Of a stretch of DNA of 62,476 nt, positions 53,334-59,344 are shown in pieces. Numbering within the stretch: position 1 is the stretch's first letter; each line of letters begins with the position of its first letter. Origin of the DNA: Marixanthomonas sp963974425 (GTDB lineage: Bacteria; Bacteroidota; Bacteroidia; Flavobacteriales; Flavobacteriaceae); the NCBI RefSeq assembly GCF_963974425.1, contig NZ_CAXBCK010000020.1:1-62476 (forward strand), given 5' to 3'. The notes under the pieces were generated by a model. The model did not search any database. It was not told the origin of the DNA and worked only from the letters and a program-made list of their open reading frames with translations. Position numbers and translations under genes: made by a program.

Positions 53334-54753
53334 TTTAAACAAAATATTAGAGTCCGTCGTAAAGCTTGAAGGTTCCAAATGTATAGTTGTTGATGATTTT
53401 AATAAGGCTACATTTTCTTTAAATATTGTAAATAAATCCCCCATTAGTGATTTTAATAAATTAGAAGAATTTCTAAATTCTTATAAAGATGATTGGACTT
53501 TTTTTCTTTTATTAAATGGTGAAACAATCTCAAGTTGTAACTCAAAATTTACTACTGACTTTATAAAAGAATTTAATCAAATTCAGCTTCTTGAGGACGA
53601 TTTGTTGGGATTGAAATTAGAAATATATAAAAGTAGTAACACAGCAACTGTAAATGTCTATAATAATGATTCCTTTGAAAATTGGCTTAACTCTCGGACT
53701 ACAATAGAATTATTAAATACTTTATCAAATCGCATTATAGATTTTGGATTTATTAATTTCAACTATATTGACAAATCATCTGCACATATTTTTTCTAAAA
53801 GAATTAGAGTTAATGACTCCAATGCAGTGACCGATTTACCTAAGACTCATTTGGAACATTTTAATTTCAATCAGAACACAAAATATCCTTTTATTGGAAC
53901 AGATTTCAAAATTCTAAATGCTTCAAATTATGGTGAAATTCTTATTATCCATTTAAGAAAACTACAAAACTTATTTTCATTCACCGCTCTTTTTGACACC
54001 TCTTATCTTGACAAAAACATCTTAAATTTTCAATTGAAAGGATATAAGTTTTTAAAAAGTCAAATAGACGTTTCTAATTTAAATAAAGATTACGACACTT
54101 ATGCAGATATTACTGCGTGGGTCTATAGTGAAAATGCAAATATCGCAGATAAACTGGGTATTACCAGAAATATATTGTCCCTAGAAATTGACAACGAAAA
54201 CTTAGTTATTTCAGACAAAGTTTTTCAATCTATTCTTTCTGCGCATAAAATATACCTAAAGGAAAATGTCGCTAAATATCTTGAAGTTAGAGCAAAGGTA
54301 AATAATGACCTAACAGATATACTTCAAGAAATTAGGAGTAGTCTTCAAGAGTTAAGTCAAAACTATCAAAAAAGTAATTTTCTATACCTGTCATTTTTCA
54401 TATCTGTTTTTGTTCTTAGAACTTTGATGAAAAGCGAATTTGAAAATATTTTTACAACTGATGCTACTATAATATTCTTTGCTTTATTAGGTATATCATT
54501 TATCTATTTAGCATATACAGTATGGGTGGTGGTTTCTTTAAAAAATAGAGTAGAAAAAAGATACGAAAATGTAAAAGCAAAAAATTTGGATGTTTTGAAT
54601 AAAAATGATATTGAAAGAATTTTAAACAATGATTCTGAATTCGATGATGAAATTGCTAATTTTAATTTGAAAGTCAAAATTTACATTATACTTTGGGTTC
54701 TGACTATGGGAACCCTGGCCATAGCCGTATCTTATTTATCAGAAGTATATTAA
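53326..54753 (+). CDS. unknown membrane-anchored protein, second gene of the overlapping pair
   Basis: 475 residues. A large soluble N-terminal region (about 1-345) rich in Asn, Asp, Phe and Leu, with a long helix near 305-350, is followed by three C-terminal membrane helices (about 352-368, 381-404 and 452-471) joined by a basic, charged cytoplasmic loop (405-450). No known domain recognised. Very AT-rich with codon use unlike the core genes. A cytoplasmic partner plus a protein with a C-terminal membrane anchor is a layout seen in several phage-defence systems; here that is an inference from layout and neighbourhood. Confidence 0.75.
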   Translation: MNNLNKILESVVKLEGSKCIVVDDFNKATFSLNIVNKSPISDFNKLEEFLNSYKDDWTFFLLLNGETISSCNSKFTTDFIKEFNQIQLLEDDLLGLKLEIYKSSNTATVNVYNNDSFENWLNSRTTIELLNTLSNRIIDFGFINFNYIDKSSAHIFSKRIRVNDSNAVTDLPKTHLEHFNFNQNTKYPFIGTDFKILNASNYGEILIIHLRKLQNLFSFTALFDTSYLDKNILNFQLKGYKFLKSQIDVSNLNKDYDTYADITAWVYSENANIADKLGITRNILSLEIDNENLVISDKVFQSILSAHKIYLKENVAKYLEVRAKVNNDLTDILQEIRSSLQELSQNYQKSNFLYLSFFISVFVLRTLMKSEFENIFTTDATIIFFALLGISFIYLAYTVWVVVSLKNRVEKRYENVKAKNLDVLNKNDIERILNNDSEFDDEIANFNLKVKIYIILWVLTMGTLAIAVSYLSEVY

Positions 54754-54770
54754 TTGTATTCACATTTTTA

Positions 54771-56252
54771 CTACTTAATTATTTTCAATACTCCCTCATT
54801 ACTTTCTTTAAAAGCATTACTTTTTTGTAATGCAGCTTCCACCTCTTGCATTTCTGCAGCATCAAGGGTGTGGCTAAAGGCCTGGGCACGATCAAGCATT
54901 CGTATATATACTTTTGGGTCGTTATTCCTGGTCAGCCTACGTAGTGCACCCAAATAATCTTCTCTATAGACGGTGGGTATAATTATTTTTGTGTGACCAG
55001 CACTGGATAGTTCTGCATTCATCATCACTCGTGCCATACGGCCATTCCCGTCCAAGAAGGGGTGTGCCTCACTTACCACAAACATTATATAAGCCGCTTT
55101 TGCAAAAGGATGCACAAGTGCCTTGTAAAAATCAAAACTTTGCAGTAGCGTTCCTCGTACCAGTTCCATTGCCACGAAAGAGGTATTACCAGCTTGATTG
55201 TTTTTGTTTTTAAATTTACCCGGATTTTTATCTGTTCTCGCACTCAATAATATCTCGTGACGATACTGTAAGATGTCGAGCAGGTTCTCGCCCGAATATG
55301 GAACTATTTTCATTTCCTGTCTATTGGAAACCAACTGATAGGTGCCCAAAACATCGTGGGAATCTTCATTGCGGGCTGGCAGTGGTTGCTGAGTAGCAAT
55401 GATTTGTTTTGCAGTGTCAATTTCAAATACAGTTCCCTCTATGTAATTGGAAAAATAACTTTCGTAAAAAGCAAAATTGCGATATGCTTGGGTCGTGGTA
55501 TTTTGTTCTTCCCTGTTCTTAAACTCCTGTTGCCTCAGTTCCCTAAAAAGGAGTTCAAACAATTTTACTCGTGCAGGGTCATAAGGCAATCCTACTGCTC
55601 TGGCAGCAGCTACAGGCGATTTAAGTTCCTTTGCTGACCTTGTGGCTAATAGTGCACTAATAATCTTATTGAGTCTTTCAAACTCTTTGTGCATCCCCAG
55701 CTCTTCAGCTATTTCACGCGCACGGTCACGCACGGCGTTTAGTTCATCCTCGCCATTGACACGGATAATCTGTTCAAGTTTTTCTTCTATTTGCGGGTAA
55801 GCAAGTGTTTTGGAATCGGCACCTGTTTGTCGGGAAACCTGCAGGTTTTCAAGCAATGCCCGTTCCTGTTGTGACACCATTAAATCACCCGAAAATGAAG
55901 TATCGCCCTCAATAGCTCCTGCTCCTTTCATAAAGCGAATTGTAATGCCAGGAAGTTTTATTTTTTTGGTGTATTTGTAGGTTACAAAAACTTGACCGCT
56001 TGCTGTGGGAGCAAATTCAAATGCAGAGCGATGACTTAGTACGGCTCCTGAATATAGGTTGCCGAGAATGGGAAATATATTCCGTTGGATGATGTCTTCT
56101 GGGGTGTCTTCAAAATTTGACGTATAGATTCTTGAAGCGATTTTACGCACATTACCGTCATCCTCCCACTTCGATATTCTGCGGGAGGTTACAGAATCTG
56201 GCGAACCATAAATAATTTCTTGTAGATGTATTGGGCTATTATTTTCCATCAT
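54771..56252 (-). CDS. Fic-domain protein with AbiEi-like N-terminal region
   Basis: 493 residues. The C-terminal Fic domain has the complete active site HPFLDGNGRMAR (397-408) needed for AMP transfer. The inhibitory motif S268-NYI-E272-G273 precedes it, so this is a class II, self-inhibited Fic protein. The first ~200 residues (SRRISKWEDDGNVRKIASRIY, HRSAFEF, QQERALLENLQV) look like the winged-helix and C-terminal parts of AbiEi-type antitoxin/transcription factors. Family knowledge: Fic enzymes AMPylate protein targets; AbiEi binds repeats in its promoter. The gene faces an array of ~31-bp repeats, so it probably represses itself. Confidence 0.9.
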   Translation of the reverse strand: MMENNSPIHLQEIIYGSPDSVTSRRISKWEDDGNVRKIASRIYTSNFEDTPEDIIQRNIFPILGNLYSGAVLSHRSAFEFAPTASGQVFVTYKYTKKIKLPGITIRFMKGAGAIEGDTSFSGDLMVSQQERALLENLQVSRQTGADSKTLAYPQIEEKLEQIIRVNGEDELNAVRDRAREIAEELGMHKEFERLNKIISALLATRSAKELKSPVAAARAVGLPYDPARVKLFELLFRELRQQEFKNREEQNTTTQAYRNFAFYESYFSNYIEGTVFEIDTAKQIIATQQPLPARNEDSHDVLGTYQLVSNRQEMKIVPYSGENLLDILQYRHEILLSARTDKNPGKFKNKNNQAGNTSFVAMELVRGTLLQSFDFYKALVHPFAKAAYIMFVVSEAHPFLDGNGRMARVMMNAELSSAGHTKIIIPTVYREDYLGALRRLTRNNDPKVYIRMLDRAQAFSHTLDAAEMQEVEAALQKSNAFKESNEGVLKIIK

Positions 56253-56274
56253 AAATTAATTTAATTACAAAAAT

Positions 56275-56415
56275 GCAAAATATTTTCCAATATAAAGTGT
56301 TTAATGCAAAATATTTTCCATTATAGGTAGATTAATACTTTCCGTTAAAAGTCTTAAACTGATAATCTTGTCAAATATTTTCCAGTATAAGGGCTTTAAA
56401 GCAAAATATTTTCCA
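56275..56415. repeat. array of ~31-bp direct repeats in the fic promoter
   Basis: GCAAAATATTTTCCA recurs at 56275-56289, 56306-56320 and 56401-56415, with a one-base-shorter copy at 56371-56384 and a decayed copy near 56336-56344. Copies are about 31 bp apart, three helical turns, so a protein could bind all on one face. The core AAAATATTTT is itself palindromic. The array lies between fic and the oppositely reading nuclease remnant. A reading frame across it is only a translation of the repeats. Confidence 0.8.
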
Positions 56416-56468
56416 TTGAGCAGGAATTCTAATGGAATACTGATATTTTTGTATAAAAATAGCTGTGT

Positions 56469-56822
56469 ATGAAAATTTCCCAATCCTTACCCCCTCCTGA
56501 CAACTGGAAAGACTTTGAAAGACTCTGTAAAAAACTTTGGGGCGAAATATGGGATTGTCCGGAAATCACAATGAATGGCCGCAATGGACAAAATCAATCT
56601 GGCATTGATATTTCTGGTATACCTAAAGGGGAAGATTCATACTAAGACACTCAATACAAAAGAAAAGACTGCAATTCACAAAAGCAACTGACCAAAAAAG
56701 AAATCCTTGAAGAAATTGAGAAAACCAAAACCTTCAAGCCTGCCTTAATGAAAATGTACTTTACTACAACTGCGGTCAAGGATGCAAAGATTGAAACCTT
56801 TGTAAGAAAGAAAAATCTTTAA
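56469..56822 (+). pseudogene. restriction-endonuclease-like gene, broken by a stop codon and truncated
   Basis: ATG 56469 opens MKISQSLPPPDNWKDFERLC followed by KKLWGEIWDCPEITMNGRNGQ, a recognisable N-terminus of Mrr-like nuclease-domain proteins. TAA at 56643 interrupts the frame where the family has a GIQCKGKD-type core; the same frame then continues as DTQYKRKDCNSQKQLTKKEI to KIETFVRKKNL and ends at 56822. The catalytic QxK region has decayed (TQYKRKD). Only ~118 codons remain of what would be a longer protein. Divergent from fic across the repeat array. Confidence 0.7.
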
Positions 56823-57012
56823 CTATTACCCCTGGTTTCGCAAATACAAAAAGTGTTTTGACAATAGGTGCTTCAGAAACAATTTCATTATCAATAAAAT
56901 TATCAAGACCTATTTCTGCATAATTTACAATTATATCAAGTAAAGGCTTCAAAAGTTCATCTTCTACAGCTTTCGAAAGCGATTTTTCTTCTTTTCCCAT
57001 TTTCTTTTTCAT
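56776..57012 (-). pseudogene. truncated gene joined tail-to-tail to the nuclease remnant
   Basis: From ATG 57012 (ATG 57021 is also possible): MKKKMGKEEKSLSKAVEDEL, then IIVNYAEIGLDNFIDNEIVSEAPIVKTLFVFAKPGV. This resembles the first ~65 residues of a small Bacteroidetes protein family with an EIGLD...PI...LF...KTG pattern that is normally longer. After about base 56820 the frame reads antisense into the nuclease remnant, so the true C-terminus is missing. The junction looks like a deletion or rearrangement scar. Confidence 0.5.
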
Positions 57013-57036
57013 AGGATACATTGTTAGCACACGTAT

Positions 57037-57966
57037 TTATCCACGTTGCATTTCAATCAGTTGTTTAATTTCGTCAGCACCATTTAAGTTTGGCTTTAAA
57101 TTTTTCGCATTGTCGATGTCCTTAATCATCTCGCCAAAAACATAACCTGGATTTGGTTGTTTTTTAATTAATGTAATTGCCTCGATATAAGTTTCCATCG
57201 CTTCACTTTCTTTATCTGTCATAAGTTGAGCTAAACCTTTATTGGCAAGTACCCAGCCTAACTCATATTCTGAATTTGCTTTATCGCAAAATTCAATGCA
57301 TTTTTCATAATTGCCATTCTCAAAATTCGTCCATCCCAAACCGCCATAAAGTTCGGCTTTTTGTTGACTGTCAGACTTTACAATTGGCACTCGTTTTTCT
57401 GTTATAGCAACAACCTCGATACTTATGTTTACTCCATTATTTGTACTCGGATTTTTTAAACCTAAATAAACGGTTCCTGTTCTGATGTCGTCGATTTCCA
57501 CTACAGCTTGTTTTGTGCTTTGAGCAGAACCTTCCATATTGTAGGAATAACTTCCTCCATACAAGTCTTTTTTAGATAAAAATTTATCGATGTTCGGTCG
57601 GTCACATAAATAAATGTTGGCAGAAGCCACACCATCCGGCACTTTTATAGCGGATAAAGTACTCGATGTTATTCCGCTTGGGTCAGACATCATACCGGTT
57701 AATTGTATAGCTAAATTCAGATTTTGTGTTCCGCTTTTACCTTTTTTAGTTGAAAAACTGTAATACCATTTGACTGTATTTGGTGGTAAATCTACTTGCA
57801 AATAGGTTCTCGATTGTCCGCCAAAAGTTGCATTCAGACCTCCATTCAAATAAATACTTCTACTTTCGATGAGTTGTTTGGTTTCTGTTTTAATTTCGTA
57901 GTCTTGAGAGTAACCAACTTGAATTAAAAACAGAAAGATAAATGTTATGATGTAGTTTTTTTTCAT
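57037..57966 (-). CDS. exported protein with C-terminal TPR-like helices
   Basis: Start at ATG 57966 (309 residues), which gives the signal peptide MKKNYIITFIFLFLIQVGYS; the 17 upstream codons are basic and not signal-like. Residues ~25-195 are beta-rich (SIYLNGGLNATFGGQSRTYL, TGTVYLGLKNPSTNNGVNI), and ~205-309 are TPR-type helices (YGGLGWTNFENGNYEKCIEF). No known family recognised. Probably periplasmic or surface exposed. It is a single minus-strand gene within the element. Confidence 0.78.
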   Translation of the reverse strand: MKKNYIITFIFLFLIQVGYSQDYEIKTETKQLIESRSIYLNGGLNATFGGQSRTYLQVDLPPNTVKWYYSFSTKKGKSGTQNLNLAIQLTGMMSDPSGITSSTLSAIKVPDGVASANIYLCDRPNIDKFLSKKDLYGGSYSYNMEGSAQSTKQAVVEIDDIRTGTVYLGLKNPSTNNGVNISIEVVAITEKRVPIVKSDSQQKAELYGGLGWTNFENGNYEKCIEFCDKANSEYELGWVLANKGLAQLMTDKESEAMETYIEAITLIKKQPNPGYVFGEMIKDIDNAKNLKPNLNGADEIKQLIEMQRG

Positions 57967-58063
57967 ACTTGTGCTAACTTGTTTATATGAACACTTCTTT
58001 CTTTTTAATCTATCCATTTGGCCCGTTAAGAGCTATTTTTTCACATTTAGTACGTTCATATTT

Positions 58064-58228
58064 CTAATAATATAACATTACAAATAATATTATCAATATA
58101 ATAATAAATATAAAAAAGCCAACCTTTACCCACATAGGATCATCCATATCATCGTTCCATTCCTCAGCAGCGTCCTTAGGAAAGAAAACATCGAAAAGGC
58201 TATCTATTAAATTTTTTATATGTTTCAA
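58064..58228 (-). CDS. small single-helix membrane protein (TTG start)
   Basis: 54 residues from TTG 58228 to TAG at 58064. KHIKNLIDSLFDVFFPKDAA is an amphipathic start, EEWNDDMDDPMWVKV an acidic middle, and GFFIFIIILIILFVMLYY a C-terminal membrane helix. The amphipathic-acidic-hydrophobic order and lack of a better use for this stretch support a real gene, but the TTG start and small size leave doubt. Confidence 0.4.
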   Translation of the reverse strand: MKHIKNLIDSLFDVFFPKDAAEEWNDDMDDPMWVKVGFFIFIIILIILFVMLYY

Positions 58229-58357
58229 GGCTTAAAAGAAATCTAACATGCAAATAATATAGAAGCGCTTAGGGAAAAGGGATTGTACTTCTGTCTTTAT
58301 AAAAATAGAAAAGAATATTTAAAATGTGTAGTTTTAAGTTCTGTTTATTAAAAAAAT

Positions 58358-58603
58358 ATGACCTATACCTTAGAGCAATATAATAACTTGGAAAGCGACG
58401 AGCAGCATAATTTGGTGTTTACAAAAGGTTATTTCGTTGATTACTATATAAAAGAGGAAAAGCGCTATTCCATGTATTCACTGTTCAAGTTTTTTGTAGA
58501 GGTAGAATATAGTGTTACTCAAAATAAAATTGTCAACCTTGTGGCTTTTCAAGAAGGTAAACTATTAGAAAGGTATTATATAGTAACTGATTTAAAATAT
58601 TGA
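58358..58603 (+). CDS. 81-residue protein of unknown function
   Basis: MTYTLEQYNNLESDEQHNLV followed by a beta-rich sheet-like pattern (FTKGYFVDYYIKEEKRYSMY, FFVEVEYSVTQNKIVNLVAF, YYIVTDLKY). Soluble; no known domain. ATG, normal composition and tight fit before the convergent XRE gene support it as real. Small proteins of this look are common in Bacteroidetes accessory regions. Confidence 0.6.
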   Translation: MTYTLEQYNNLESDEQHNLVFTKGYFVDYYIKEEKRYSMYSLFKFFVEVEYSVTQNKIVNLVAFQEGKLLERYYIVTDLKY

Positions 58604-58609
58604 TTGATT

Positions 58610-58882
58610 TTACAAATCAATTTTGTGCTTATTTAAGTCAAAATTAAATAGTTCTTTTGGATGAATATTTAACGCTTGTGAAAATTTTAAAAGCGTACTA
58701 ATCGTTAGATTTATCTTTCCTTTTTCATATCTACTTATTTCAGAAACTTCAATTCCTGTAAAAAAACTGATATCTTCTTGAGTTTGCTTATTTCTTTTTC
58801 TATGTTCAATAATTTTTCCCCCAATTTCCTTTAATACTTCACTCTTGATATCCATTGCTACACAGTTTTGAAACAATTTCAT
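58610..58882 (-). CDS. XRE-family helix-turn-helix regulator
   Basis: 90 residues from ATG 58882; a second ATG at 58855 gives MDIKSEVLKEIGGKIIEHRK and is equally possible. A single HTH_3 domain: KQTQEDISFFTGIEVSEISRYEKG, then LSTLLKF-like ISTLLKFSQALNIHPKELF. No sensor domain, so it acts as a simple repressor or activator. A perfect 22-bp palindrome 18 bases upstream of its start is the likely operator. Confidence 0.88.
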   Translation of the reverse strand: MKLFQNCVAMDIKSEVLKEIGGKIIEHRKRNKQTQEDISFFTGIEVSEISRYEKGKINLTISTLLKFSQALNIHPKELFNFDLNKHKIDL

Positions 58883-58899
58883 AGAATTTGTCTAATATT

Positions 58900-58921
58900 A
58901 TATTGGGATATATCCCAATAT
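58900..58921. promoter_or_regulatory. perfect 22-bp palindromic operator
   Basis: Centre at 58910/58911, with half-site TATTGGGATA and its exact complement TATCCCAATA. It lies between the XRE start and two plus-strand -7 boxes, so one site could control both directions. Confidence 0.75.
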
Positions 58922-58935
58922 TTAAATAATATCAC

Positions 58936-58962
58936 TATATTTGTCTCAATAACATATATTTG
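58936..58962 (+). promoter_or_regulatory. two plus-strand TATATTTG -7 boxes
   Basis: TATATTTG occurs exactly at 58936-58943 and again at 58955-58962, both reading away from the XRE gene and towards the structured region. -33 elements are not clear. Confidence 0.45.
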
Positions 58963-59009
58963 TGATTCTTCTATAAGCAAAAATTTTAGAAGCAATTGCT
59001 TTGAACCTC

Positions 59010-59115
59010 GACTTGAAAACTGGTAATTTTTAGCACGCGAGAGGATAAGTAAGTTTGCTCACGACCCGGGCGTGGGCTCTCTTATCTGTGTGCAAGGTAA
59101 CCAGTACCCCAAGTC
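59010..59115 (+). ncRNA. candidate structured RNA, nested ~106-nt imperfect hairpin
   Basis: Five stems nest on one axis: 59010-59015 with 59110-59115 (GACTTG/CAAGTC), 59019-59024 with 59100-59105 (ACTGGT/ACCAGT), 59033-59038 with 59088-59093 (GCACGC/GTGTGC, one G-U), 59043-59049 with 59081-59087 (GGATAAG/CTTATCT, one G-U) and 59057-59063 with 59071-59077 (GCTCACG/CGTGGGC, one wobble). The apical loop is ACCCGGG. No good reading frame crosses it. Two -7 boxes lie 48-74 bases upstream. It may be a free small RNA, a riboswitch-like leader of the SusC gene, or a DNA hairpin for the element. Confidence 0.55.
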
Positions 59116-59270
59116 AGATAAGTTGAGACCTGCGCCTTTTTGTATTTGGCTCGGCACAAAATTTTCTTTCAATTTTCTTCAAAGCACCTTCTTTTCTATG
59201 CTATTTAGTGTTGCAACTAACCAATTAAACCTGCCTATGATAAAAGCTTATAATTAATACCATTAAAAAA

Positions 59271-59306
59271 GGCCTCCACACCCTGTTGCGCATAGTGTAA
59301 AAGGCC
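59271..59306 (+). terminator. hairpin before the SusC gene
   Basis: GGCCTCCACAC and GTGTAAAAGGCC contain pairing arms (GGCC/GGCC and ACAC/GTGT) around a CCTGTTGCGCATA loop, with an A-run before it. Weak as a terminator since no T-run follows; it may end the upstream structured transcript. Confidence 0.35.
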
Positions 59307-59344
59307 CTAATTAAATTATTGTCTAATCCAATCAATACAAAAGT

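Noticed and set aside
56275..56415. CRISPR array
   Set aside because: Repeats are only ~15 bp conserved with 16-bp near-repeated spacers, include a decayed copy, and no cas gene is present. An operator array fits better.
56301..56483. 60-codon minus-strand frame upstream of fic
   Set aside because: It simply translates the 31-bp repeat array (NGKYFALKPLYWKIF and similar) and has no protein-like features.
59141..59270. Possible start of a second gene between the hairpin and SusC (61-codon frame from 59072)
   Set aside because: Its first half lies in the paired RNA-like region and the translation shows no domain or conserved pattern; base pairing explains the sequence better.
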